Virus record (IMG/VR): IMGVR_UViG_3300028883_000044
Span: 1 to 64,000 of that record
Length of the DNA stretch: 64,000 nucleotides
DNA from: a virus
Strand: one strand, 5' to 3'
The notes beneath the pieces were generated by a model, which was given only the letters and a program-made list of their open reading frames with translations, was not told the DNA's origin and ran no database searches. Positions 43,634-51,684 of the stretch are shown piece by piece. Each line of letters opens with the position of its first letter. Positions within the stretch are counted from its first letter, which is position 1. Both the position numbers and the translations under genes were made by a program.

Positions 43634-44446
43634 ATGTTTGCCGATACTGGATTAAAAGATGGTGATAAAGCTCGACCGAAAATTCATTATTTACATACGA
43701 CACCCGGACATCATATTATCCGAATTCTTTCCGAAAAAGCACATAGAGTTGATATGCACTGGGTAAATGGAACTTCTGTACAATGCTTGGGAGAGGAGTG
43801 TCCACTGTGTGAAAATAATAAAATTATTAGAACAGAAAATCCTGATACCTTTAGAGAAATTTCTGGATATATTCCTTACAGAAAAACTTTTTATATAAAC
43901 ATCTATGATAGAACACCTGTGAAAATTTGCCCTAATTGTGGGTATGAAAATACTAAAGTTGAGGGTGGGGCTTTTCCAGCGGTATGTGATAAATGTCAAA
44001 CACTTATTGCTAGTATAGAAGCACATCAATCAAATAGTATAAAGGTTTTAGTTAAAGGTGTTTCTGTGTTTGACCAGTTTAATGCTTTATATGCTTCTGT
44101 ATTAGATGAATCTGGAGAACCCGTTTCTCTAAATAAATACGATATTGATTTATATGTACAAGGTGTAGGAAGGAATACTAAAATTACTGCAATACCTAGA
44201 ACGGATAAAATGGATGTAATTGAATATAAAGAAGAAGATTTATATGATTTAGAAAACATACCATTGAAACTTTCTGCGGATGAAATTTTACAGTTACAGA
44301 GAAAAGTTTCTTTGCAAGATATTTTCGCCGCTCGTAGGGCTAAAGAAACTTCGGATGCAGTAATTACAGATGTAGGAGAACAATTAGAGCTTATACCGAA
44401 AGATGTTAAAGAAGAACTTAATGATAGAATAAATAAATTCTTTTAA
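43634..44446 (+). CDS. Single-strand DNA-binding-like protein with zinc ribbons, 270 aa
   Basis: The arrangement HW...CLGEECPLCENN near the N-terminus and ICPNCGYEN with VCDKCQTL later gives zinc sites, and the whole layout (LHTTPGHHIIRILS, IPYRKTFYINIYDR) resembles T4 gp32-type SSB proteins of other phages. The acidic C-terminus expected of SSBs is only modest here. Located between RecA and helicase genes. Binding single-stranded DNA is the likely role. Confidence 0.7.
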   Translation: MFADTGLKDGDKARPKIHYLHTTPGHHIIRILSEKAHRVDMHWVNGTSVQCLGEECPLCENNKIIRTENPDTFREISGYIPYRKTFYINIYDRTPVKICPNCGYENTKVEGGAFPAVCDKCQTLIASIEAHQSNSIKVLVKGVSVFDQFNALYASVLDESGEPVSLNKYDIDLYVQGVGRNTKITAIPRTDKMDVIEYKEEDLYDLENIPLKLSADEILQLQRKVSLQDIFAARRAKETSDAVITDVGEQLELIPKDVKEELNDRINKFF

Positions 44447-44453
44447 AGTTAAA

Positions 44454-44521
44454 TGGGTAGTAGAGTTAAGTAAACCGATTTCCTACGGGTTTTTATTGTG
44501 GGTTCAAATCCCACCTACCCA
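44454..44521 (+). tRNA. tRNA-like element with irregular anticodon arm
   Basis: The acceptor stem (TGGGTAG with CTACCCA) and T arm (GTGGG TTCAAAT CCCAC) are perfect, and the element lies between coding genes. The D and anticodon parts do not fold into a normal cloverleaf: the stretch is 37 bases rather than about 40, D-stem pairing is poor, and the anticodon stem is possible only with an 8 or 11-base loop (ATTTCCTA region). TCC is central in the loop. It may be a degenerate tRNA, a pseudo-tRNA or a tRNA-mimicking element. Confidence 0.45.
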
Positions 44522-44548
44522 TTTTATAAAATAAATAAAAGGAGGAAA

Positions 44549-45229
44549 ATGAATACAAAATATATACTACATTTATCCGGAGGAAAAGATTCTACAGCTT
44601 TACTAATCTACATATTAGAAAATAATTTGCCTTTGGATGAGATCATATTTTGCGATACAACCAAAGAATTTCCTGATATGTATAACCATTTGGATCAAAT
44701 TGAAAAATCTTTGAATGTTTCAATAACAAGACTCAAAGAAAAATCATTTGATTATTGGTTTTATCAGCATAAAAAAACTAAGGGGAAGAATAAAGGAGAG
44801 TACGGATATGGATGGCCGTTCATGGGATTGCGGTGGTGTACAAAACAGTTAAAACAATGGGTTGCAAATAAATATATAAAATCTTTAGATGTTCCAAATA
44901 TTCAATATCTTGGGATAGCTTATAATGAAAAACAAAGAGCTGAAAAATTTATTAAATTAAACTATTCTTTTCCCCTAATAACTGGGAAAATATCCGAAGA
45001 TGAATGTCTTAGAAAGGCATATTCATATGGGTTTACTTGGAATGGGTTATATGAAAAAATTCCAAGAGTTGGTTGTTATTTATGTCCATTAAGAAAATTA
45101 TCAGGACTAGAAATAATCTACAATGAATTTCCTGAATTGTGGGAAGATATAAGGTTTCTGGATAGCAAGACATCCAGACCATTTAAATTAGGGTATACTT
45201 TGCAGGAAATTGAAAAGAAATTTTCTTAA
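44549..45229 (+). CDS. PAPS-reductase/ATP-pyrophosphatase family protein, 226 aa
   Basis: The PP-loop is LHLSGGKDSTALLIYI at the N-terminus, followed by FCDTTKEFPDMYNHLDQIEK, WCTKQLKQWV and GCYLCPLRK with cysteines. This is the adenine nucleotide alpha hydrolase fold of CysH/PAPS reductase-like proteins. Roles of such phage proteins include thiolation or sulfur-linked modification of DNA or tRNA; not shown here. The start is ATG 44549, four bases after GGAGG; the longer frame overlaps the tRNA-like element. Confidence 0.8.
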   Translation: MNTKYILHLSGGKDSTALLIYILENNLPLDEIIFCDTTKEFPDMYNHLDQIEKSLNVSITRLKEKSFDYWFYQHKKTKGKNKGEYGYGWPFMGLRWCTKQLKQWVANKYIKSLDVPNIQYLGIAYNEKQRAEKFIKLNYSFPLITGKISEDECLRKAYSYGFTWNGLYEKIPRVGCYLCPLRKLSGLEIIYNEFPELWEDIRFLDSKTSRPFKLGYTLQEIEKKFS

Positions 45230-45235
45230 ATACTC

Positions 45236-45264
45236 TTGTATATTTGTAAATAGTATGGTATATT
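45236..45264 (+). promoter_or_regulatory. Putative internal promoter
   Basis: TTGTAT at 45236-45241, 17 bases, TATATT at 45259-45264 with an extended TGG, matching the style of the other phage promoters. It lies just downstream of the PAPS-reductase-like gene and upstream of the 90-aa gene, so it may raise expression of the helicase/nuclease segment. Confidence 0.5.
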
Positions 45265-45291
45265 TTATAAAATAAATGAAAGGAGGAAAAA

Positions 45292-45564
45292 ATGGACAAA
45301 CCAAAAATAACAGACTTTATTCCAGAGTTGGTTGAAGCCTTAGAGAAAGAACTCACTGAAGCTGAAAAGAGGTGGGGTGATACTTGGCTAAATAGAACTA
45401 GAAAAGGTCAAGAAGGAAGAGACGAAAAAAGATTTCAAGACTACTTTGACCAGTTTAAATATAATGGAATACCAGTACCTTGGTTATCAATTATAGGCAA
45501 TTCTTTTATTTGTTGGATAAGAGATAATCACCCAGAATATTTTCCAGATTATAAAGAGGATTAG
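45292..45564 (+). CDS. Unknown small phage protein, 90 aa
   Basis: Soluble, charged, with EKRWGDTWLNRTRKGQEGR and WLSIIGNSFICWIRDNHPEY, a pattern I associate with a small family widespread in Firmicute phages but cannot name. AAGGAGG precedes the ATG. Followed by an overlapping GTG-start gene. Confidence 0.65.
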   Translation: MDKPKITDFIPELVEALEKELTEAEKRWGDTWLNRTRKGQEGRDEKRFQDYFDQFKYNGIPVPWLSIIGNSFICWIRDNHPEYFPDYKED

Positions 45565-45920
45565 TGGATAATTTAAATAAAGGTTTGATAGATGTTTATT
45601 TAGAAAAATTAAATAATTCAGAAGGTAGTTATGGTAAAATATTAGCTCAATTTTATTGGGAATTATTTAATATAAGACCCAATAGAAATGACATTGTTAG
45701 ATTCAATCAGTTAGTTAAATTATATGGTGCTAAACGAGTGATATTTGTTTTACAAAGTTTATATGGTCAGGATAATTTAAATACAGATAATCTATACGGA
45801 CTTATTCGATATAAATGTAGTAGAGATTTATTTGCTAAAGCTAATACAGTTGTATCAGAATCATTGATGTCAGATATACAAAAAGTTAAAGAACAATTAT
45901 ACGGAGGTGCTGATGGATAA
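45564..45920 (+). CDS. Putative helicase-loader-type protein, 118 aa
   Basis: GTG start (45564) with GAGG upstream and overlapping the previous stop. Helical, with ILAQFYWELFNIRPNRNDIVRF, a winged-helix or helicase-loader-like pattern. It ends inside the start of the DnaB-like helicase gene, which supports a loading or regulatory role. No certain family. Confidence 0.55.
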   Translation: MDNLNKGLIDVYLEKLNNSEGSYGKILAQFYWELFNIRPNRNDIVRFNQLVKLYGAKRVIFVLQSLYGQDNLNTDNLYGLIRYKCSRDLFAKANTVVSESLMSDIQKVKEQLYGGADG

Positions 45921-47196
45921 TCTGTTTTCAACAGATTCAGAAAATTTTGTTTTGGGAATTTTAATTAAGAATCCTGATTTAGTTTATAAAATAAAAAACT
46001 TAGAACCCTTTATGTTTTCTTCACAGCAAAATTCTTTAATATATTCTACTATTAAGGATATGAGAGATAAAGGTTTAGTGCCAGAAGTTGATTTAGTATT
46101 ACAGCATTTAGAAAATAGTGGTAACTTAGAAAATGCAGGTGGCTCAGAATATATAAAATATTTGCATGGGTTAGATGGTATTAGTAGTAATCTACACGAA
46201 TATGAAAGATATGTTGTCCAAAGTTACAAGACACGTGCACTATTAAATATATTAGGTAAATATAATACAGATATTATAGTAAAATCTAATATAGAAAAAA
46301 CTTTAAATAATTTAAAGAATAATATAGAAAAAATTTCTACTACAGCGTTTGGTGATGATACTGTTTACTTAGGAGATTTTTTACCAGAATCTTGGAAAGA
46401 GATTGTAGAAAGGGCAGAGAATCCGGGCATTCGTGGAAAGACATTTGGGTTCTCTAACTTAGATATTATAACAGGTGGTATCAGCCCGGGAGACGTTAAT
46501 CTTATAGCGGGTAGACCGTCTATGGGTAAGTCAGCTTTTATATGCAATACAATTTTACAGGGTGCTAAACAAGGGAATAGGGCTTTGATATTTTCTTTGG
46601 AAATGAATAAACAAACCCTTGTAGAAAGAATGGTTGCTATAGAGACTGGAATATCTTTATCTAACATTCGTTTAGGAAATATTAAACAAGAGGAGTTAGA
46701 TAAAATATCAGAAGCTATTAATAATCTAAAAGATTTACCTATTTATATAGACGCAAATTATTTTGCTGATTTAGATTATTGGGAGAACACAATTAGAAAG
46801 TATAAAAATATTTATGGTGTAGATGTTGTATATACAGATTATTTACAATTACTTGCCGAAAGGAATTCAGATGCTACGCAGGAACTTGGAAGAATTTCTC
46901 GTAGAGCTAAAATGTTAGCAAACGATTTAGAGTTAGGACAAATTCTATTATCCCAATTAAATCGTGAAGTAGAAAGAAGAGACGATAAACGTCCTATCTT
47001 ATCTGACTTACGACAATCAGGTAATCTTGAAGAAGATGCTGATTTAGTAGCTTTTGTTTATAGGGATGAAGTCTATAATAGTACTACTAAAGATAGAGGA
47101 ATAATGGAGTTTATTATAAGAAAGCATAGAAATGGTAGGACTGGTACAATCTTTTTTAAGTTTGACCAAGAGATAACAAAGATTACAGACATATAG
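45913..47196 (+). CDS. dnaB: DnaB-like replicative helicase, 427 aa
   Basis: Walker A reads GRPSMGKS (residues 200-207), with LIFSLEMNKQTLVERM and VVYTDYLQLLAE (Walker B region), then LSQLNREVERRDDKRPILSDLRQSGN, the classic DnaB H4 motif. The N-terminal helical domain (residues about 1-140) is present. It unwinds DNA ahead of the polymerase. I chose ATG 45913, five bases after GGAGG, over the GTG at 45907. Confidence 0.93.
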   Translation: MDNLFSTDSENFVLGILIKNPDLVYKIKNLEPFMFSSQQNSLIYSTIKDMRDKGLVPEVDLVLQHLENSGNLENAGGSEYIKYLHGLDGISSNLHEYERYVVQSYKTRALLNILGKYNTDIIVKSNIEKTLNNLKNNIEKISTTAFGDDTVYLGDFLPESWKEIVERAENPGIRGKTFGFSNLDIITGGISPGDVNLIAGRPSMGKSAFICNTILQGAKQGNRALIFSLEMNKQTLVERMVAIETGISLSNIRLGNIKQEELDKISEAINNLKDLPIYIDANYFADLDYWENTIRKYKNIYGVDVVYTDYLQLLAERNSDATQELGRISRRAKMLANDLELGQILLSQLNREVERRDDKRPILSDLRQSGNLEEDADLVAFVYRDEVYNSTTKDRGIMEFIIRKHRNGRTGTIFFKFDQEITKITDI

Positions 47197-47211
47197 GGAA
47201 GGAGGTTGCTT

Positions 47212-47640
47212 ATGGTAAATGCTAAAAGAAAGGGTAGTGCATGGGAAAGGGAAGCTGTAAAGATTTTAAATAATGCCTTTGGCGAAAGATTTAAAAGAGT
47301 TCCGGGTTCTGGTGCATTGGGTACAATGCTACACGAATCTATTTTAGTTAGTGATGTAAAAGGTAAATTTAATTTCTTACCAAGACCCATTCGTATAGAA
47401 TGTAAAGTGGGCTATGGTGGAAGTAAACAGATGACAATAAAAAAAGAATGGTTAGATAAAGTAAAAGAAGAAGCCGATTCTGCATATTCTTTTTCAATGC
47501 TAATGGGTAAGTTTAGTGGTGCTAGAGAAGGCACTAAACATTTTGTTGTTATTGACTTAAATACTTTTATTGATATAATGAAGATAGCCGAAAAACAGAA
47601 AGCCATTTTAGATGAGGTATACGATGGAAAAGAAAATTGA
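47212..47640 (+). CDS. Holliday-junction-resolvase-like/restriction-fold nuclease, 142 aa
   Basis: The N-terminal RKGSAWEREAVKILNNAFG, then RIECKVGYGGSKQMTIKKEW, is the pattern of a PD-(D/E)XK nuclease such as phage Holliday junction resolvases (E-x-K with Glu and Lys in IECKVG). Located after the helicase gene, fitting a junction-processing role. Start at ATG 47212, six bases after GGAGG. Confidence 0.7.
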   Translation: MVNAKRKGSAWEREAVKILNNAFGERFKRVPGSGALGTMLHESILVSDVKGKFNFLPRPIRIECKVGYGGSKQMTIKKEWLDKVKEEADSAYSFSMLMGKFSGAREGTKHFVVIDLNTFIDIMKIAEKQKAILDEVYDGKEN

Positions 47641-48037
47641 TTGGGATTCTCTTTTAACTTTTTATAAAGAAAAGCTAAATGTTCCTGAATACATTGTTTT
47701 TTTATTAAGTGATTATAATATTTTAACAATGTGTTGCACTGGTTTTTCTAATGAACTTATCTCTGAATTCTTAGATGTGGATGAATCTTCTGTAAAAGGT
47801 GTATTAGTTGAACATTTTGATTTCAATGGTTGGAAATTGAACCTTGACAAAAATCCTTTATTGGTGTATAATAATACTATTACAGAGATTGAGGATAATT
47901 TTTCTACTGAATTTATGGATAAATTTTATTCTAATCTAAAAGAAAATAATTTTAGCGGTGATGAATTAGAGATAGCTTATAACATCTGTAACATCTTAGC
48001 TAGAATAGAAAGGAATATCAATGAGTACTACTCTTGA
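47624..48037 (+). CDS. Unknown helical protein, 137 aa
   Basis: Mostly helical and acidic, with an HTH-like FSNELISEFLDVDESSVKGVL segment. Not recognised. ATG at 47624 sits six bases after GAGG; it overlaps the nuclease gene. May be a DNA-binding regulator. Confidence 0.6.
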   Translation: MEKKIDWDSLLTFYKEKLNVPEYIVFLLSDYNILTMCCTGFSNELISEFLDVDESSVKGVLVEHFDFNGWKLNLDKNPLLVYNNTITEIEDNFSTEFMDKFYSNLKENNFSGDELEIAYNICNILARIERNINEYYS

Positions 48038-48386
48038 AAAATGGTTACCAGATTTTGATGATATGTCTAAGATTGTAGAAGAATTGAGAAACTTAGACAT
48101 GCGACGTGCTTCCTTAGAGTTTCAAATTAAGAAGGGAGAAATGATTGCCTTTACAGTAGCAACAGAAGATAGTCAGTATTTTGTGGGTAATAAACCACCT
48201 TCTGCTACATATATAAATAGTAAATGGAAATACGGAGGAATCAATAATGAGTTATTACCTCTGAGAAAGGAGTTAGGTGAGTTAGAAGTAGAGATAGATA
48301 ATACTAAACTTAAATTAGAAATATTACGAATGAAGATAGAAGTATGGAGAACAGTTAGTGCAAATGAGAGGTTGTCTAGATTATGA
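48021..48386 (+). CDS. Coiled-coil protein, 121 aa
   Basis: The C-terminal half has heptad-like Leu/Ile spacing (ELGELEVEIDNTKLKLEILR), so a coiled coil is likely. The N-terminus is mixed and shows no motif. Overlaps both neighbours. Function unknown. Confidence 0.6.
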   Translation: MSTTLEKWLPDFDDMSKIVEELRNLDMRRASLEFQIKKGEMIAFTVATEDSQYFVGNKPPSATYINSKWKYGGINNELLPLRKELGELEVEIDNTKLKLEILRMKIEVWRTVSANERLSRL

Positions 48387-49099
48387 ATTTATATTTATCA
48401 GCTTCCGCTATACAGGATTATGTTACATGTCCTAGAAGGTTTTATTATAGATTATATCATTCAAAGGAAGCAGAAAAATCTTTTGCTATGGAGTTTGGAA
48501 ATTTAGGACACTTTCTAGCAGAAAAATATTTTGAATGGGAAGGTTTAGATGACCATGATAGACTTGTATTTTGTAATGAGTTTATAAAAAATAACGAGTT
48601 ACTATCACGGCTTAGCAGACAAACTGTTAATGATAAGATATTATTATATACAAAAACTTTAGGTAATTATACAGAACTTTTAGACAAAGATGATTTGGTA
48701 GAAAAGTTTTTCAAAATTAAATATAAAGATGATTTATATTTTACAGGTAAACTTGATAGAATAAATCCTAAAACAAGAATGGTTATTGACTGGAAAACTT
48801 CTAAGAGATTACCTCCAATGTTATTTGATAATAATTTACAGTTTATATTTTATAGAAGGATGTATAAAGAATTATATGGATGTTATCCTTCTAGTATGTA
48901 TTTAGTATCGCTGATAAAGCCAGCCATGCGAACGTTTAAGCCGAATGATTATTACGAAAGTGTAGTGTTTAATCAACTTATACCTTCGATTTATAATGAC
49001 TGGAAGAAAAATAGTTTCCCTAAGTTGGGCTATTTTAAAGATAAATGGATTTGCGAATATTGTTCATATAAAAACTTTTGTTCATTGAACGAGGAGTAG
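48383..49099 (+). CDS. PD-(D/E)XK nuclease, Cas4/RecB-like, 238 aa
   Basis: LSASAIQDYVTCPRRFYYR carries the first Cys of a likely Fe-S cluster. FTGKLDRI and VIDWKTSK contain the nuclease Asp and Asp-x-Lys, and CEYCSYKNFC near the C-terminus gives three more cysteines. This four-cysteine layout is that of Cas4 and AddB-like exonucleases. It likely processes DNA ends in recombination. Start overlaps the previous stop (ATGA). Confidence 0.85.
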   Translation: MNLYLSASAIQDYVTCPRRFYYRLYHSKEAEKSFAMEFGNLGHFLAEKYFEWEGLDDHDRLVFCNEFIKNNELLSRLSRQTVNDKILLYTKTLGNYTELLDKDDLVEKFFKIKYKDDLYFTGKLDRINPKTRMVIDWKTSKRLPPMLFDNNLQFIFYRRMYKELYGCYPSSMYLVSLIKPAMRTFKPNDYYESVVFNQLIPSIYNDWKKNSFPKLGYFKDKWICEYCSYKNFCSLNEE

Positions 49100-49102
49100 G
49101 AA

Positions 49103-49504
49103 ATGAGTTGGTTAGTTGAAGATTATATAATGTCTATGAATACTGTAAAGGAAGCAAGTGATTTTGAATCACAGGCATATGATGAAATAATCGCTATTGA
49201 AATGGCAATAGATGTATTATCATCCTTACATATACTAACTGACAAGGAATTGAAAGTAATAAATTTACTGAAAGAAGGTAATTTATATGCTGATGTTGCC
49301 AGAAAATTAGGTTTAGCTAGACAAACAGTTCCTATAGTTTTTAGAAAAGCATGCAATAAAATTGCAATACATTTAGGAAAGGAATTTACAGACGAAGGTT
49401 TTAAAGCTAAGATGATAAATAAGTATAATCTATCATCTTCTGAAATTAAAAAGATGGACAAGTATATGAATAGTAGATTTAAACACAGACTGAAAAGGAG
49501 TTAA
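49103..49504 (+). CDS. HTH protein with sigma-region-4-like motif, 133 aa
   Basis: The central LTDKELKVINLLKEGNLYADVARKLGLARQTV is a clear helix-turn-helix of the sigma-70 region 4/LuxR type. The N-terminal 55 residues are helical and acidic. It is a likely transcriptional regulator of the phage programme; no region 2 is present. AGTAGGAA lies just before the ATG. Confidence 0.75.
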   Translation: MSWLVEDYIMSMNTVKEASDFESQAYDEIIAIEMAIDVLSSLHILTDKELKVINLLKEGNLYADVARKLGLARQTVPIVFRKACNKIAIHLGKEFTDEGFKAKMINKYNLSSSEIKKMDKYMNSRFKHRLKRS

Positions 49505-49505
49505 T

Positions 49506-50195
49506 ATGGCTAGGAAAAAAAATAATAGTGAACCTCGATGTGTACATCGACATACAATTAAAGAACACCCCTCATGTTTTGCAAAGGGCAGAGTAAAACC
49601 AGCGAAGTTGGAATCGGGTTGTGTACCTCAAAAAGAACCTTGGTTCAAGCAAGATGATTATAGAATAGGTTATCTTGATATAGAAACTTCTAATTTATGG
49701 GCTGACTTTGGTATTATGTTATCATGGTGTCTCAAAGAAAAAGAAGGCGAAGTATCATATGATATTATTTCAACAAAGGATATTCATAACTATGGTAACG
49801 ATAAAAGAATAGTTGAATCTCTTATTGAAGAAATGAAACGCTATGCTATTATCTGTACTTATAATGGAACACGATTTGATATACCTTTTGTAAGAACTAG
49901 AGCATTGTATCATCAAATGGACTTTTTAAATTATGGAGATATTTTCCATTGGGATTTATACTACACAGCAAAATCTAAATTAAGAATGACAAGAAAATCT
50001 TTAGATGCTGTTACAGATTTGCTTGGTATTCCAGGCAAAACTCCAGTACCTAGAGAGACTTGGAGAAAAGCACAGTATGGTCATAAGGAATCTTTACAAT
50101 ATGTATTAGACCATAATATTGCAGATGTAGTTATCTTAGAAGAACTTCATAATAAATTATTACCATTTAGAAAGTGGATAAGGTCAAGTATATAA
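49506..50195 (+). CDS. DEDD-type 3'-5' exonuclease, 229 aa
   Basis: Exonuclease motifs: IGYLDIETSNLW (Asp, Glu), TYNGTRFDIPF (Asp), and HNIADVVILEEL (Asp). These fit the DnaQ-like/YprB fold. The N-terminus has a Cys/His pattern (CVHRHTIKEHPSC) that could bind zinc. Distinct from the polymerase's own exonuclease domain. The start follows AAAAGGAG. Confidence 0.8.
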   Translation: MARKKNNSEPRCVHRHTIKEHPSCFAKGRVKPAKLESGCVPQKEPWFKQDDYRIGYLDIETSNLWADFGIMLSWCLKEKEGEVSYDIISTKDIHNYGNDKRIVESLIEEMKRYAIICTYNGTRFDIPFVRTRALYHQMDFLNYGDIFHWDLYYTAKSKLRMTRKSLDAVTDLLGIPGKTPVPRETWRKAQYGHKESLQYVLDHNIADVVILEELHNKLLPFRKWIRSSI

Positions 50196-50506
50196 TGAGT
50201 GAAAAAGCTGACCCTAAATTTGTAAATACAATTTTATATCACCAATATGACCCTAAAGATAAAGTATATGTTGCGTATAGTATACTAATTCTTGGAAGGA
50301 AGTCGGAAAAAGATACATGGGAATATGGTACATTTTGTGTAAGAGTTGCTCACGATAGTGTCAATGAAGCTATCGATGGTGTAAATACTGCTACTAGAAG
50401 AAGATTTGTAGATGGTTTTGATGATAGCTTTTTTGAATATGATACCTATCCTGAAATAAGTTTTATTGAGGATTATCCTTTTGTTAATATAAATATGGAG
50501 AAATAG
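50195..50506 (+). CDS. Unknown protein, 103 aa
   Basis: Not recognised; acidic, with a strand-rich centre (YGTFCVRVAHDSVNEAI). I chose the ATG at 50195, which overlaps the exonuclease stop in TAATG, over a GTG at 50174. No domain or membrane segment visible. Confidence 0.6.
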   Translation: MSEKADPKFVNTILYHQYDPKDKVYVAYSILILGRKSEKDTWEYGTFCVRVAHDSVNEAIDGVNTATRRRFVDGFDDSFFEYDTYPEISFIEDYPFVNINMEK

Positions 50507-51073
50507 GTGAATAAGAAATATATAATTTTATTAGGAGGTAAGGCAGGTGTTGGAAAGACTACTACCGCAAATATTTTGCAAAAGCTTTTTGAAGATTGTG
50601 GAGTATCTAGTTGTATTTGTAATTTTGCTAATACTCTTAAGAAAGTCGCTAAAGAATCTTTTGGATGGGATGGCGAAAAAGATGATAAAGGTAGAAGATT
50701 ATTACAAGAAATAGGTAAGTGTGGTAGAAATTATTATGAAGATATTTGGGTAGATAGTATTTTGACCTCACATTTTATGGAGGATTATGATATAATTATA
50801 ATAGATGATTGGAGATTTTTAAATGAATCTACGAAGTGTAAAAATTTCCCTTATCGAAAAACTATTTTAGTTTATATTTCCGCAGAGGATAGAGAGATAC
50901 TTAAAGGTACACCTGCTTATGGTGATGTTTCTGAAACATCTTTACCTGATAATACTTCAATGTTATATGATTATGTTATTTATAACTCTCTAGATAATTG
51001 TCCGAATATAGAAACTCTTGGAGAGGTTGTTGAAAAAACTGTATTCAAAAATTTAATAAAAAAAAGGAGATAA
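50507..51073 (+). CDS. Deoxynucleoside monophosphate kinase, 188 aa
   Basis: P-loop GGKAGVGKTT at residues 10-19, followed by FGWDGEKDDKGRRLLQEIGKCGR, a typical phage dNMP kinase segment, and IIIDDWRFLNE (Walker B-like). Converts dNMPs to dNDPs for replication. GTG start with GGAG six bases upstream. Works with ThyX, dUTPase and RNR of the same strand. Confidence 0.85.
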   Translation: MNKKYIILLGGKAGVGKTTTANILQKLFEDCGVSSCICNFANTLKKVAKESFGWDGEKDDKGRRLLQEIGKCGRNYYEDIWVDSILTSHFMEDYDIIIIDDWRFLNESTKCKNFPYRKTILVYISAEDREILKGTPAYGDVSETSLPDNTSMLYDYVIYNSLDNCPNIETLGEVVEKTVFKNLIKKRR

Positions 51074-51077
51074 TAAA

Positions 51078-51278
51078 ATGGAGTTTAAACTTTTTGATGC
51101 TACAGAAAGAGATTTTCAATACTACGATAGTGTTACAGAACACTTTTTAAATGTATTTGAGTCAGGAGATAAACAAGCTGTTATAGCTATTGGTGAAAAT
51201 CAAGTTGATTTAAACAGTGAACTCGTAGAAGAATTGATTAGAGTTCTTGAAATTGCTAACAACGAGTGGTTGAAATAG
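51078..51278 (+). CDS. Small acidic protein, 66 aa
   Basis: Acidic, helical, not recognised; AAGGAG site directly upstream. Ends just before a strong hairpin. Could be an inhibitor or decoy, but there is no sequence evidence. Confidence 0.55.
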   Translation: MEFKLFDATERDFQYYDSVTEHFLNVFESGDKQAVIAIGENQVDLNSELVEELIRVLEIANNEWLK

Positions 51279-51284
51279 TATAAA

Positions 51285-51304
51285 GGGGAGAGTTAACTCT
51301 CCCC
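51285..51304 (+). terminator. Palindromic terminator
   Basis: GGGGAGAGTTAACTCTCCCC is a perfect 20-bp self-complementary palindrome followed by TATTTTAA. Likely ends a rightward transcript segment. Confidence 0.75.
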
Positions 51305-51315
51305 TATTTTAACTT

Positions 51316-51495
51316 ATGTCTAAGTGTAAGTATTGTTTTTCTTGTTTGTTACCTTTGTTTATAGAGAATAGTCGTTATTTATACTGTACTCTTTGTAAAA
51401 AACTTTATACTGTAAAACCGAAAGGTTATCTTAAAGAAGTTTTAGATATTGATTTAATAAATATAGCAAAAGAAAAATTTGGGAATAGGATTTAA
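51316..51495 (+). CDS. Small four-cysteine zinc-ribbon protein, 59 aa
   Basis: The ORF starts MSKCKYCFSC and has CTLCKK further on, so two CxxC pairs flank about 16 residues like a zinc ribbon. The C-terminus is helical and charged. It begins only 12 bases after a palindromic hairpin, and no SD precedes the ATG, so translation may be leaderless or coupled; this lowers confidence. Confidence 0.5.
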   Translation: MSKCKYCFSCLLPLFIENSRYLYCTLCKKLYTVKPKGYLKEVLDIDLINIAKEKFGNRI

Positions 51496-51496
51496 A

Positions 51497-51658
51497 ATGA
51501 AATTATCAAAAGCTGTAAATAGAGACAGGAAAAAATATAAAACTGCAAATGCTTCATTGGTAGATTTAAAAAATATTGAAAAGAAAAATAAAGATAAAAT
51601 GCGAGATACTGATATTAAACGGGCTAGGGCGGAAAAGGAAAAGTTAATAGATAGCTAA
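51497..51658 (+). CDS. Small basic protein, 53 aa
   Basis: Highly charged and helical (Lys/Arg/Asp/Glu-rich), starting MKLSKAVNRDRKKYK, with AGGA upstream of the ATG and starting one base after the previous stop codon. Not recognised; could bind nucleic acid. Confidence 0.5.
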   Translation: MKLSKAVNRDRKKYKTANASLVDLKNIEKKNKDKMRDTDIKRARAEKEKLIDS

Positions 51659-51684
51659 ATTTAATATTATAGGAGGTAAGTTTT

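Noticed and set aside
44498-44548. Longer start for the PAPS-reductase-like gene
   Set aside because: It would read through the tRNA-like element's T arm and acceptor; the ATG at 44549 has a perfect GGAGG.
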